A stretch of DNA of 64,000 bases from Pseudomonadota bacterium (GTDB lineage: Bacteria > Pseudomonadota > Alphaproteobacteria > UBA8366), in NCBI GenBank assembly GCA_036339585.1, contig JAYZAS010000001.1:278574-342573 (forward strand), in the 5' to 3' direction. Positions 19,301 through 27,550 of the stretch are shown here, piece by piece (within the stretch, counting starts at the first letter, position 1; every line of letters begins with the position of its first letter). The notes beneath the pieces are model-generated. The model made no database searches. It had not been told where the DNA came from and saw nothing but the letters and a program-made list of their open reading frames with translations. The position numbers and the translations under genes are program-made.

Positions 19301-20054
19301 GCTGCAGGATCTTATCCGACAAAGGGTCTTTAAGACTCGAAATAAATAAAGGAAGAGGTGACAACTCCTCAGCCTCTAGCGCTTTAATAAGCTGTAGAAT
19401 AGGCTTTAAGTTCCCTGATTGAAGGTGGGCACGATAGAAAACAATTGCAGCTACTTGGGCTTCCACTCTCCAATTATTCGCTATCGTAGCCAAGTCCACA
19501 GAATCTATACCTGGCCAATAGAGCCCCGCTCTCAAAAGAGGTCTTGGCTCACGCCATTGTTTAGAACCGTCGAGTATTGAGGAGGCAAAATTTAGAAATT
19601 CGCGCGCATTCTCTGATCCACCATGCACAAGGTACTGCCAAAGCCGGTGGCAGCTTTCCGAAGGTAAATTTGAACGTGAGGTAAGACCTTCATCAGGTTG
19701 ATCATCTCCGGGAAGAAATACAAGTGCCGAACCATTTGAAGCACACATACTAGAAATCTGTTCAACACCATATTGCCAATAGCTAACGCCACCTAAAAGT
19801 CGCACTATAATAAGTTCCGCTGCCTTCACCATCTTTTCACAGTACAGATCAACTGACATATTGTGTGAGAGCTGCATTACGTTCGCAAGTCGGAGAGAGG
19901 GGAAGTTCGCTCCAAAACTCGCTCGCGCAGCTGAAACGACCGCGAGATCTGTATCTGCAGCGGACAGAAATAATATTTGTCCCGGCGACTGTCCTAGATC
20001 GATCGCTTCTGAACCATCAGCCATTACGCCCGGCTGGGCATTTAGAAGATGCAT
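16302..20054 (-). CDS. cobN: Cobaltochelatase CobN subunit
   Basis: A 1250-residue protein of the CobN/BchH/ChlH family, the large corrin-binding subunit of the ATP-dependent aerobic cobaltochelatase. Diagnostic stretches include 'RIAIVLANYPNRDGRIGNGVGLDTPAS', 'HFGKHGNLEWLPGKA', 'DPGEGAQAKRRAQAVIVDHL', 'SVDTRAVPTPAAWTLGWK', 'GVWGTSNMRT'-like 'LSVWGTSNMRTGGDD' and 'MTAVEHTSG'-like 'MITAVEHTSGSKPVAYH'. Cobalt insertion also needs CobS and CobT, which are not in this window. The ATG at 20054 starts one base beyond the cobW stop, with GGCGGG upstream. Confidence 0.95.
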   Translation of the reverse strand: MHLLNAQPGVMADGSEAIDLGQSPGQILFLSAADTDLAVVSAARASFGANFPSLRLANVMQLSHNMSVDLYCEKMVKAAELIIVRLLGGVSYWQYGVEQISSMCASNGSALVFLPGDDQPDEGLTSRSNLPSESCHRLWQYLVHGGSENAREFLNFASSILDGSKQWREPRPLLRAGLYWPGIDSVDLATIANNWRVEAQVAAIVFYRAHLQSGNLKPILQLIKALEAEELSPLPLFISSLKDPLSDKILQQIFADAPPQVILNTTGFSASTPGTAHVSSALEGCNCPVFQVILSGGSKEAWHKNTQGLSPRDIAMNVALPEVDGRIITRAISFKDQAKHDPLTEHSTVNYEPKRDRVQFVAKLAANWCRLSKTPTKERRIAIVLANYPNRDGRIGNGVGLDTPASVSHVINILAEAGYDIADPNLDGSQLIAKLLAGPTNVGVLGRNIEAVLPLQDYIRAFERLPAVTQCKIEERWGNPVNDSFFLSQKKSFAVPVFHCGKLVIGLQPARGYNIDPKASYHDPDLPPPHGYLAFYFWLREHFGAHAVIHFGKHGNLEWLPGKATALSDECFPEAVFGPIPHLYPFIVNDPGEGAQAKRRAQAVIVDHLTPPLTRAEIYGPLAELEQLIDEYFDAAGIDPGRCDILGESIIEKSIELGISEECGISLDEEPASALSKLDAYLCELKELQIRDGLHVFGKAPTDRQLTDLLVALARVPGAKRQSLHRALANDLGLVGFDPLDCNMGEVWDGHKIDGIHIRTQGDLVEHIEDLASSLVSGNTQVPKEWKSSGEVLAEIDSSLRPAVLSSGNSEIYGLLSGLRGNFVLPGPSGAPSRGRPEVLPTGRNFYSVDTRAVPTPAAWTLGWKSAALIMERHAQNHGEWLKHVGLSVWGTSNMRTGGDDIAQALALLGVRPVWEPVSRRVTNFEIMPLDVLGRPRVDVTLRISGFFRDAFPAQIDLFDSAVRAVAKLEENAEDNPIAAAVKREKREMTRIGIDPKTADLHSAYRIFGSKPGAYGAGLQALIDECGWEKSDDLAKAYIAWSSYAYGGGTSGVKAKSQLERRLKAIEAVLHNQDNREHDLLDSDDYYQFEGGMITAVEHTSGSKPVAYHNDHSRPENLKIRTLDEEIARTIRARGANPKWISGVMRHGYKGAFEIAATVDYLFAFAATTGAVKDKHFDLLFDAYIEDDKVLTFLKGSNADALGEIAKRFLEALDRGLWQPKLNSAPATLMALTDSKAVGQGNKYYAKAPE

Positions 20055-20055
20055 T

Positions 20056-21093
20056 CTAGCCCGCCAATTCAGTAAGAATTGCTGCCTTATCTAAACCACG
20101 TAATCCAATAACAACCAATTCAGTGTGGCAATCTTCGCCGGATTTCCAGAATCTATCGTAATAGAACGAGAGATTTGTCCCAACTCCTTGAATCACAAAT
20201 CTAAGAGATTTCTTTTCAATGGCAGCAAAGCCTTTGACTCTAAGAATATCATGGTTCTTGACGAGTTGCTTGATGCGTTGCTCAAAAGCTTTGGCTGATG
20301 GCAGGACACCTAATCTTATTGAGAACGATTCGAATTCATCGTGAGTATGGCTATGCTCCATCTCATCATGATGAGAAAGTCTCGTTTCTAAATGTTTTTC
20401 TGCAGTTGCTTCAAGTCCCAGAAGCAGTTGAGTGTCAACCCGACCGTATACCGTATTGATTATCTTAGCATTTGGCCTAGCAGTGCTTTCAACTATTTGC
20501 ATAGCTTTGACCAACTCATGCTTGCCCATAAGGTCTGTCTTGTTAATCAACACTATGTCAGCACTACCCAGCTGCTCTTCAAATAATTCCTCTATAGGGT
20601 TCTCATGATCTAGTTTGCCGTCACCAGATAGACCTTCTTCAAAAGGCTTGTCGCTTTCTGTGAATGACCCTGCTGTTACTGCGGGTCCATCAACAAGGAC
20701 CACAACCCCATCTACTGTGACTTTAGACCGCACCTCAGGCCAATTGAAAGCTTTAACTAAGGGTTTTGGTAAGGCAAGACCTGATGTCTCGATTATTATA
20801 TGATCAGGGGGATCTGAACGGGAAATTAACCCGTTCATAGCCGGGATGAAGTCATCTGCTACGGTGCAACAAATGCACCCATTGGCCAACTCGACAACAT
20901 TTTCGTCTTGGCATTCGGAAATGCCGCAACCTTTTATAATTTCGCCATCAATGCCAAGATCGCCAAATTCGTTGATAATCAACGCCAACCGAGTTCCAGC
21001 AGAATTTTGCAAAATGTGCCGGATCGTACTGGTTTTACCAGCCCCTAGAAACCCGGTTAAGACCGTTGCCGGTATTTTACTTTTTAAACGCAT
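20056..21093 (-). CDS. cobW: CobW-family metal GTPase of the cobalamin cluster
   Basis: A 345-residue G3E GTPase: P-loop 'GFLGAGKT' at 14-21, the metal-binding 'CICC' at 73-76 in 'ELANGCICCTV', 'ETSGLALPKP', and the 'NKTDL' guanine motif. A His-rich stretch 'EMEHSHTHDE' sits between the GTPase and the C-terminal CobW_C domain. CobW proteins are thought to deliver cobalt to the aerobic chelatase. RBS TAGGAGG precedes the ATG at 21093; it lies 13 nt downstream of cobU and directly before cobN, matching that role. Confidence 0.93.
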   Translation of the reverse strand: MRLKSKIPATVLTGFLGAGKTSTIRHILQNSAGTRLALIINEFGDLGIDGEIIKGCGISECQDENVVELANGCICCTVADDFIPAMNGLISRSDPPDHIIIETSGLALPKPLVKAFNWPEVRSKVTVDGVVVLVDGPAVTAGSFTESDKPFEEGLSGDGKLDHENPIEELFEEQLGSADIVLINKTDLMGKHELVKAMQIVESTARPNAKIINTVYGRVDTQLLLGLEATAEKHLETRLSHHDEMEHSHTHDEFESFSIRLGVLPSAKAFEQRIKQLVKNHDILRVKGFAAIEKKSLRFVIQGVGTNLSFYYDRFWKSGEDCHTELVVIGLRGLDKAAILTELAG

Positions 21094-21106
21094 AAGTTCA
21101 AACCTC

Positions 21107-21634
21107 CTACGGAGCCTTAAGCAACTGAGGAATGCCGGCTGTCACCAGGACAACGGATGTAGCCTCCGATGCTAATAACTGGTTCATTTGACCAGCAGCG
21201 TCACAAAATTTTCGCGCTAATGCATTCTCGGGGATTATTCCTGATCCAACCTCATTTGAAACAAGGAAAACGTTACCTTCGGCCTGCCTTAGCTCTAATG
21301 CCAGCTTGGATACGGATCCTTCAACATCGTGATCTGCAAGTATTAAATTAGTAAGCCATAGCGTGAGACAATCAATCAAAATAGCAGACTTTCTATGAGC
21401 CTTTAGCACACCAACTAGATCGATTGACTCTTCCACTGTCTGCCATGTAGGTCCGCGTCGCTCTCGATGCCGTTTAATACGCTTAATCATCTCGGGATCA
21501 CCGGGTTCAGCTGTAGCGATATAAACTGGTTGCTGCGATACATTTTCTATGCACCGCTCAGCATAACGGCTCTTACCCGAACGCGCACCACCCAACACCA
21601 ACGTTATCGCCGGTAATGCTCTGTTTGTAGACAA
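21107..21634 (-). CDS. cobU: Bifunctional adenosylcobinamide kinase / GTP guanylyltransferase
   Basis: 175 residues with 'LVLGGARSGKSRYAE' (P-loop), 'RIKRHRERRGPTWQTVEE' (the active-site His in HRxRR), 'ILIDCLTLWLTNL' and 'NEVGSGIIPENALAR', the CobU/CobP signature. It phosphorylates and guanylylates adenosylcobinamide in the nucleotide-loop pathway (called cobP in alphaproteobacteria). The only sensible start is TTG at 21634, 17 nt after the stop of the HupE-like gene; no ATG occurs before the P-loop. Confidence 0.93.
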   Translation of the reverse strand: MSTNRALPAITLVLGGARSGKSRYAERCIENVSQQPVYIATAEPGDPEMIKRIKRHRERRGPTWQTVEESIDLVGVLKAHRKSAILIDCLTLWLTNLILADHDVEGSVSKLALELRQAEGNVFLVSNEVGSGIIPENALARKFCDAAGQMNQLLASEATSVVLVTAGIPQLLKAP

Positions 21635-21651
21635 CTTCTAAACAGACCCAG

Positions 21652-22293
21652 TTAGGAAATGACTTGCCCGAAAAGTGTAGCAGCACCAAATCCACCTATG
21701 GTCATGCCTGCCATTCGTACACCAAAGTCTGTTCGGCTAAACTTTGGCCCTAAGTATCGGAATCCACAGTACACCAACGCACCAATGCAAAACTGCACAA
21801 GACTAAAACCCATAAGGTATGCACCGAGCACCGAGCCCTCTGCTCCTATAATTGCCTCGCCATATGCATAACCGTGGAAAAGACCAAATATGCCAATTGC
21901 TGGTCCAAACACATATTTCGATAACGCATAGCGATAGGCGATTATGACCCCCGCTAAGATAACAGACGATGCGATAATTGGTTCAACTAGGGGCAAATCG
22001 AGGGAATTAATATGCATAATGCATCCTACCAAGCAGCCTACAATGAAAGAGCTCAAAGCGGCGAGACCGCTCGGGAACAGCGCACTTATAAAACCCAACC
22101 CAACAACAAAAGCTAAGTGATCTAAACCAATAATAGGATGCCCAAACCCTGAAAGCAGTCCTTGAAGAACCGTTTGAGGTGTTTGAAAATCCATCGGATG
22201 GTGCGCCTCCGCTGGCCCGATGCCAAACCCAAAAATACTGAAGACAAGAAATGCTAAGGCGAACTTTTGCAAAAATGACTTTGAAAAAAACAT
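21652..22293 (-). CDS. HupE/UreJ-family cobalt (nickel) importer
   Basis: 213 residues: a signal-type first helix ('FALAFLVFSIFGFGIGPAEAHHP') and about six more membrane helices. The HupE/UreJ motifs 'GFGHPIIGLDHLAFVVGLGF' and 'GLFHGYAYGEA' carry the conserved His/Asp thought to bind metal. HupE proteins import nickel or cobalt by facilitated diffusion. Its place as first gene after a cobalamin riboswitch, ahead of cob genes, points to cobalt. ATG at 22293 with GGGAG upstream; the frame extends far into the riboswitch, but that is not coding. Confidence 0.88.
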   Translation of the reverse strand: MFFSKSFLQKFALAFLVFSIFGFGIGPAEAHHPMDFQTPQTVLQGLLSGFGHPIIGLDHLAFVVGLGFISALFPSGLAALSSFIVGCLVGCIMHINSLDLPLVEPIIASSVILAGVIIAYRYALSKYVFGPAIGIFGLFHGYAYGEAIIGAEGSVLGAYLMGFSLVQFCIGALVYCGFRYLGPKFSRTDFGVRMAGMTIGGFGAATLFGQVIS

Positions 22294-22421
22294 ATCAACA
22301 CTCCCAACGAACGTTGTTTCACCGCTAACGCCATTTTTCTCCTCCCGATTCGCCAAATTTGACCTCGTGGATTGTGCTCGTACACCCCGCCGAACAGATT
22401 TGCGATAGCGCGTCAACGGTA

Positions 22422-22592
22422 GGTATACTGGCTCACGGGTCATCGCCCACATCCTGCCTTCCCAGGTTTCCCCAGTGGCGTATGTTGGATGGGGCTCTCC
22501 GCCTACAGTTGCGGGGGCAGCCACGGCTTTGATCTTCTAAAAGAGATTTAGAAGACCGCACCGTGTTCCCTTGACACGTTCGATCATGGGAA
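22422..22592 (-). promoter_or_regulatory. Cobalamin (AdoCbl) riboswitch
   Basis: On the minus strand the leader contains the cobalamin aptamer blocks in order: AAGGGAACACGGTGCGG, then GCTGCCCCCGCAACTGTA, then the B12 box GCCACTGGGGAAACCTGGG (within 22456-22479), closing with GACCCGTGAGCCAG. This is a full-length class I-type aptamer 130 nt before the HupE-like start. High coenzyme B12 should shut down the importer and, if the run is one transcript, the downstream cob and carbon genes. Confidence 0.95.
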
Positions 22593-22629
22593 CCATTGAC
22601 AACCAACTTGTATCGAAAGGGGAAGGCCT

Positions 22630-23700
22630 TTGTCAACGAATGGTGAAACGAAATCTACCTCGCCACCATTTCAATGTTTTACCGAAATGCCGGCTTCTAC
22701 GTTACCAAGACATGGAGGTTCAATCGCACTTGCTGAAAAAGTATTCGGGGTGCCCACTGAAGGTTGGTTGGATCTTTCAACAGGTATTAATCCCGATTCA
22801 TATCCGTTCTCTGAAGTGCCTAATGAGCTATGGCAGAAACTTCCCGACACAACATTGACAGACGCTTGTATCGATATAGCAGCCAAATATTTTGGTTGCA
22901 ATTCACGCGACTACATCGTGCCGGGTCCTGGGACGCAAGCCTTGATTCAATGGCTACCCTGGTTGCGGTCCCCTAGCAAGACGGGGATTATTGGGCCAAC
23001 GTACACAGGGCATGCGAGTGCTTGGCAAGCTGCGGGCCACGAAGTAATAGAAATTACCGACCTTCCAAATTGGGGCGATTTTGCAACAGTAATAGTCACT
23101 AATCCAAATAATCCTGACGGCAAACAATTTAAAGCCGAAGACTTGGCTTCACTATCAGAGAGACAAGCTTATGGCGGAGGGTTTTTAGTTGTTGACGAGT
23201 CATTTATTGACGCATCCCCAACCAACAGTGTTTCCGGGATTACAGGGAATAAAGGTCTGATCGTTCTGCGTTCTTTTGGCAAATTTTTTGGACTTGCTGG
23301 ATTACGTTTAGGTTTTGCATTAGCAGACATAGAAACTGCTGAAATCCTGCGTAATGCATTAGGGCCATGGCCGGTAAGTGGACCAGCCCTTGAGATTGGA
23401 AAACAAGCGATGGCTGATTTGAGCTGGCAAAAAAACATGCGCATATCGCTCAAAAAACGTTCTAAAAAGATGACAGAACTTCTAGATCTCCATAATTTTG
23501 AAATTTTAGGAGGCACTTCATTATTCCTTTTAGGTGGCCACCCTAATGCCCATAGTCTCTATCGCCACCTAGCGAAAAGTGGAGTGCTCACACGAGCCTT
23601 TGAAGACCAGCCTGATCGCCTTCGTTTTGGAATTCCAAGAGATGAGAATGATTTTATTAGAACCGAGCGCGCTCTCTCTCAATTTGAGAGGGAAAACTAG
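22630..23700 (+). CDS. cobC: L-threonine-O-3-phosphate decarboxylase-like PLP enzyme of cobalamin synthesis
   Basis: 356 residues, aminotransferase class I/II fold: 'RHGGSIALAEKVFG', 'WLDLSTGINPDSYPF', 'VPGPGTQALIQWLP', 'VTNPNNPDG', 'LVVDESFIDASP' and the PLP Lys in 'VLRSFGKFFGLAGLRLGFA'. This is the CobC/CobD group that supplies (R)-1-amino-2-propanol phosphate for the nucleotide loop. GGGGAAGG suits a TTG start at 22630; the ATG at 22687 would begin nearer the conserved block but lacks a ribosome site. It diverges from the riboswitch-led operon and so lacks that control. Confidence 0.9.
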   Translation: MSTNGETKSTSPPFQCFTEMPASTLPRHGGSIALAEKVFGVPTEGWLDLSTGINPDSYPFSEVPNELWQKLPDTTLTDACIDIAAKYFGCNSRDYIVPGPGTQALIQWLPWLRSPSKTGIIGPTYTGHASAWQAAGHEVIEITDLPNWGDFATVIVTNPNNPDGKQFKAEDLASLSERQAYGGGFLVVDESFIDASPTNSVSGITGNKGLIVLRSFGKFFGLAGLRLGFALADIETAEILRNALGPWPVSGPALEIGKQAMADLSWQKNMRISLKKRSKKMTELLDLHNFEILGGTSLFLLGGHPNAHSLYRHLAKSGVLTRAFEDQPDRLRFGIPRDENDFIRTERALSQFEREN

Positions 23701-23701
23701 C

Positions 23702-23720
23702 TTGGCGGATTTTCCGCCAA
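23702..23720. terminator. Hairpin between convergent cobC and aldo/keto reductase genes
   Basis: An 8-bp perfect stem (TTGGCGGA/TCCGCCAA) with a 3-nt loop sits between the two convergent stops. No strong T run follows on either strand, so termination is plausible but unproven. Confidence 0.5.
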
Positions 23721-23734
23721 CATTCCACCTACTC

Positions 23735-24721
23735 TCACTGCCCCATGAGATGCATTTGTTTGGCCGGGTAACGCGTGCCTGTCGCCGCACCCAAAGGAAA
23801 GGCTTCTTCGAGAGCAACAATTTCCTCGACACTTAGATCAGCAGTGCAAGCTTCAATATTTTCCCGCAGGTGCGCAGGGTTAAGGGTGCTAGGTATTGGC
23901 ACAATATCGTCTCCTTTCGACAATAACCATGCTAAAGCAACTTGGCTCTGCGTCAAACCACGCACTTTGGAGATTTGGTCGATCGTTCCAAGTAACTTTG
24001 CATTTTGTTTTAAATTCTTTTCTTCAAACCGTGGATGATCGTTGCGCCGATCACCCTGAGCAATATCTTCAGAGTTACGAATACTGCCAGAGAGAAATCC
24101 GCGCCCTAAGGGTGCGTATGCGGTACATGCAATCCCCAACTCACGACAGGTTGGCAAAATATCTTGTTCTATCTCACGCGTCCAAAGTGAATACTCAGTT
24201 TGTAACATTGTAATTTTTGCAACCTTTGCTGCACGCCTTATCGTTCCAGCTCCCGCCTCACAAAGCCCGATGTACCGAACTTTGCCCTGTTCAACCAAGC
24301 GGCTCATAGCACCCACTGTGTCTTCAATGGGCGTCTCCGGGTCAACACGGTGTAGCGTATAAAGATCGATTATATCTACACCAAGACGCTCGAGGCTCGC
24401 CTCACATGCGCGCTGTACATAATCTGGCTTTCCGTTCGTTCCTCCCCGTTCACCATTGGGACCTCGAATATTGCCGAACTTTGTTCCAATTGTAACTCGA
24501 TGTTTGTCTTCGCCCAAATTAATGCCCAGAAATTCCTCATTGTGCCCGTTACCATAGGCATCGGAAGAGTCAAAAAAACTAATCCCTGAATTAACGGCTA
24601 AAGACAAAATTTTGGCTGCACGTTCTTCATCTCTTGGGCGATACCCTCCAGATAGTGACGCACAGCCAAAACCTAGGGCAGAAACGTTCAGGTCTGTTCC
24701 CCCGACTTTCTTTGAGATCAT
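23735..24721 (-). CDS. Aldo/keto reductase
   Basis: A 328-residue AKR with a complete catalytic tetrad: D51 and Y56 in 'DSSDAYGNGHNE', K81 in 'GTKFG' and H124 in 'LHRVD'. 'LQTEYSLWTREIE', 'AYAPLGRGFLSG' and 'PIPSTLNPAHLRENIEA' (NADPH 2'-phosphate loop region) are typical of the YajO/AKR11-13 type. It reduces aldehydes or ketones with NADPH. AAGGGG precedes the ATG at 24721; the hydrolase gene ends 30 nt upstream, so the two probably form an operon. Confidence 0.92.
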   Translation of the reverse strand: MISKKVGGTDLNVSALGFGCASLSGGYRPRDEERAAKILSLAVNSGISFFDSSDAYGNGHNEEFLGINLGEDKHRVTIGTKFGNIRGPNGERGGTNGKPDYVQRACEASLERLGVDIIDLYTLHRVDPETPIEDTVGAMSRLVEQGKVRYIGLCEAGAGTIRRAAKVAKITMLQTEYSLWTREIEQDILPTCRELGIACTAYAPLGRGFLSGSIRNSEDIAQGDRRNDHPRFEEKNLKQNAKLLGTIDQISKVRGLTQSQVALAWLLSKGDDIVPIPSTLNPAHLRENIEACTADLSVEEIVALEEAFPLGAATGTRYPAKQMHLMGQ

Positions 24722-24751
24722 AAAAGCGTACCCCTTACCAGTAAGTTTGCA

Positions 24752-25675
24752 TTAGCCTTTAAGCGGGTCCTTGCGTTCTGGCATAGTAAAGAATCCGTGC
24801 AACACATGAACTGCGCGATGACGATTATATCCAAGCCATGTTGAATGAGCCTGCCCCGCCATAGTAATAAGAACTTTATCTCTCGTTGGTAGCTTTTCAT
24901 AAAAAGATATAAGATCCTCCGGTGAAGCTATCCCATCGTGCTCTCCACGAATGATCATTACAGGACAGGAGATTTTTTCTGGGTTACATACTGGTAAATT
25001 TGCACACATATCGAGATAAGTTCCCGTGGGCACGAAACCACCAAAACGACTTTCGGATTTTGCCATAGCCATGGCTACATCTTTATCTGCTAATCCATCG
25101 ATATCTCGACTAAAGATGGTCTCAAAGAATTCTCGATTGACAGGGCGTTTATTCGATGATCTCCACTGATCGAGCTTCTTAGACCGCTCTGCCAAAGTTG
25201 GCGACCCTTTACCTGTCCACACCATGGCTCCGAGAGCTAATCGCGCGACCCGCTCTGGGTATGCTTCGGCGAATGCAGCTGCTCTCAGCGCTCCTGACGA
25301 TTGCCCCGAAAATAAAAAAGACGAGACGCCAGTCTCTGTCATGATAATATCGGTCGCTGCTTTCAAATCCTCAACTCCCGATGCGATGTCAGAATTTGCT
25401 CCCTCGCGTAGCCCTGAAAAACCATAACCCTCGTGATCCATACTCCAAACGTCGTAGCCAAGCCTTGCAAACGTATTCATCAGTGAGTAGTCCTCACGGC
25501 CTGGCACCTCAAGATCGTGACCAGTGATGCCAGCATAGGAGGATCCGTGCACAAAGAATGCTATTGGTTTGGGACTGCCATCCGCCGAAGTAGATGCTAG
25601 CTGTCGGCGAAATATATGTAGCTTAATGCTATCTTTTTCTGCCCAGTATTCTTTCCGAATAAATTCATCACCCAT
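24752..25675 (-). CDS. Alpha/beta hydrolase
   Basis: About 307 residues. 'AFFVHGSSYAG' is the oxyanion loop, 'VWSMDHEGYGFSG' a typical strand/loop, the nucleophile elbow is G-Q-S-S-G (in 'FLFSGQSSGALRAA'), and 'MIIRGEHDGIASPED' and 'AGQAHSTW' carry the Asp and His. The catalytic triad is therefore complete. An inserted cap region of about 80 residues follows the nucleophile. AAGG stands 9 nt before the second in-frame ATG at 25675, preferred to that at 25684. Substrate is unknown; it is co-oriented with the aldo/keto reductase. Confidence 0.88.
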   Translation of the reverse strand: MGDEFIRKEYWAEKDSIKLHIFRRQLASTSADGSPKPIAFFVHGSSYAGITGHDLEVPGREDYSLMNTFARLGYDVWSMDHEGYGFSGLREGANSDIASGVEDLKAATDIIMTETGVSSFLFSGQSSGALRAAAFAEAYPERVARLALGAMVWTGKGSPTLAERSKKLDQWRSSNKRPVNREFFETIFSRDIDGLADKDVAMAMAKSESRFGGFVPTGTYLDMCANLPVCNPEKISCPVMIIRGEHDGIASPEDLISFYEKLPTRDKVLITMAGQAHSTWLGYNRHRAVHVLHGFFTMPERKDPLKG

Positions 25676-25844
25676 TTCTTTCATCCTTATATAACGCCTG
25701 CACTACAAGTTTTTTCAAATCTCAAATCAAAATGAAGTCGAATGCACCTAAGAGCCTGCAACTATCAGCGCCGTATCACGCTCTGCACAGAAATGTGAAT
25801 AGGATTCGATATTCCTTAAATGACACACGACATCGGCTTTTGAA

Positions 25845-26762
25845 TTAATTCTTATTTGGGGAATTATTGAGAAATTCTATAATTACCTCAAAGCCCTCGC
25901 CTTCTATGCTATTAATCTCGATGTTACCGCCGTGGCGTTCAACCACCTCCTCATGCACAAAAGCAAGACCCTGTCCTGTACCATCACCATATTCTTTTGT
26001 TGTAAAATAGCGTTCAAAAATTCGACCTTTGATATGTTCGGGAATGCCAATACCGTTGTCTTCAATTGTTAATTGAATGTTATCTCCAATCCGCTCCGTA
26101 CGCAGTCTTATCCTGCCTGCTTCGGGTTTTCTCTCGCTAATGGCATGAGCAGCGTTGACCATTAAATTTAGCACTGCCTGGATGAGCGCGCGCTCATCCC
26201 CGATAATTTTTGGAAGGTTTTTGGCAAGGTCAAGCTCAATATTAGCAACATCTTTCCATTCGCCAACACCAATTGTACATGCGCGTTCAACTATACGATT
26301 TAGGTCAACGGGAATCATTGCTCTGTGGGTCGGGCATGAAAAATCCCGTATTGCCCTAACTAAAGTCAAAACTTGGTCAGTACCTTCAATTGCTTGATCC
26401 AATGCAGAAGGTAATTCCTTGCGTATGAAATCGATGTCCCTTTGTTTATATTCTGTTCGATATTTAGAGATTATATCATCCAACGATTTCTCACTCTTCA
26501 TACGATCGACTAACTGGTCAATCACGTCAAAGATCATGAGAAGGTCTTTGGTTGCTTTGCGGCAATAACGGAGATTATCTCCTACATATTGGACGGGAGT
26601 GTTCATCTCGTGAGCAATCCCTCCAGCAAGCTTACCCAAATTTTCCATTATATAATGCTGTTTAATTCTATTTTCTCGTTGTGAATTTTCGCCTCCAACT
26701 TCGATATGTTCCTTAATTGGAGTTTGGTCCTTTCCATCAGCACTTTGTTTCTTTTCAGCCAT
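25845..26762 (-). CDS. Soluble sensor histidine kinase
   Basis: 305 residues without a membrane segment. A short charged N-terminus leads to the phosphoacceptor H51 in 'GGIAHEMNTPVQYVGDN', a long dimerisation helix with a coiled insertion, and a full HATPase domain: N box 'QAVLNLMVNAAHAI', G1 'IEDNGIGIP', F box 'IFERYFTTKEYGDGTG' and G2 'GQGLAFVHEEV'. No PAS/GAF or receiver domain is present, and no response regulator lies nearby. ATG at 26762 overlaps the previous stop by one base (TAATG), tying it to the unknown protein upstream, which may be its input partner. Confidence 0.9.
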   Translation of the reverse strand: MAEKKQSADGKDQTPIKEHIEVGGENSQRENRIKQHYIMENLGKLAGGIAHEMNTPVQYVGDNLRYCRKATKDLLMIFDVIDQLVDRMKSEKSLDDIISKYRTEYKQRDIDFIRKELPSALDQAIEGTDQVLTLVRAIRDFSCPTHRAMIPVDLNRIVERACTIGVGEWKDVANIELDLAKNLPKIIGDERALIQAVLNLMVNAAHAISERKPEAGRIRLRTERIGDNIQLTIEDNGIGIPEHIKGRIFERYFTTKEYGDGTGQGLAFVHEEVVERHGGNIEINSIEGEGFEVIIEFLNNSPNKN

Positions 26763-27475
26763 TATTTATTTCCACCAAATTCAAAGAGGGTCTGAATCTC
26801 ATCGAGGCGATCTTCAATCTGAAGTGGGATAACCTGTGCGAACGTATCGAGAATCGTCAATGCGTTAAGTTCTGAAAACTCACCGGACGCACGCAACCTC
26901 TTGGCTATAGACGAATTCACAATCGACATTTCCGAGTAAAGAGACGCAAGATTTGACAAGTTTAAACCACTGGTATCGCCGCGTTTAACCTTGAAATATT
27001 GGTGTAAAAGAAAACCCCCGGTTATTCTGGTTAAAGTCTCCTCTGCTGTTGCAAGAGGCAAATGAAAGCGTGCCATGGGCTTCAAATAATCCGTGTGCGG
27101 GCAGGCACTGGTGGCTATTTTCAGACCCATTAATGAGCTAATCGCCTCTTGAGACGTTGTTTTTTTGCCAACCCATCGCTCCTCAGAAATTACCACCATT
27201 TCAACTTCAGAGTGCGAGACCACCTTGCCAACACGTCTAGCGATGTCGGCCAGGGCTACAGCAGTTGGACAGTTTTCTGATTCTTTCTTTTCTAGAGGAC
27301 AATTTGGGCATTGTTCAAAATCGAGTTTAGCCCATTCTGGTATCACACTGGGCGGTGGCGCTGACGAACGCCCGGTAAGTCTATCAATTACAATATCAAA
27401 TTTTTCTGTGTGTGAGCTATCAAACTGAAGAATGTACCTAATCTTGGTAGAGGCGGTTCCTGCAGAGCCCATCAT
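26762..27475 (-). CDS. Unrecognised protein with a CPxCP cysteine cluster, coupled to a histidine kinase
   Basis: A protein of about 237 residues, no signal peptide or membrane helix. Early segment 'IRYILQFDSSHTEKFDIVID' looks like a beta-rich domain. It is followed by 'EQCPNCPLEKKESENCP', three or four Cys spaced to hold a metal or Fe-S centre, and later 'ACPHTDYLKPMARFHLPLA', another Cys/His group. The C-terminal third is mostly helical. GAGG lies 6 nt before the ATG at 27475. TAATG coupling to the kinase gene suggests they work as a pair, perhaps with this as the metal- or redox-sensing partner; that is inference. I do not recognise the family with certainty. Confidence 0.6.
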   Translation of the reverse strand: MMGSAGTASTKIRYILQFDSSHTEKFDIVIDRLTGRSSAPPPSVIPEWAKLDFEQCPNCPLEKKESENCPTAVALADIARRVGKVVSHSEVEMVVISEERWVGKKTTSQEAISSLMGLKIATSACPHTDYLKPMARFHLPLATAEETLTRITGGFLLHQYFKVKRGDTSGLNLSNLASLYSEMSIVNSSIAKRLRASGEFSELNALTILDTFAQVIPLQIEDRLDEIQTLFEFGGNK

Positions 27476-27550
27476 AACCATCCTCAATCGTTAAGTCGCC
27501 ATTTATCACTCAGGATAGGTAAACCCACAATGACTGCTTGCTTTATGACT

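Noticed and set aside
16302..22293. Anaerobic (CbiK/CbiX) cobalamin route
   Set aside because: CobN and CobW are both present, which belong to the late cobalt insertion route; no cbi early-insertion gene is seen.
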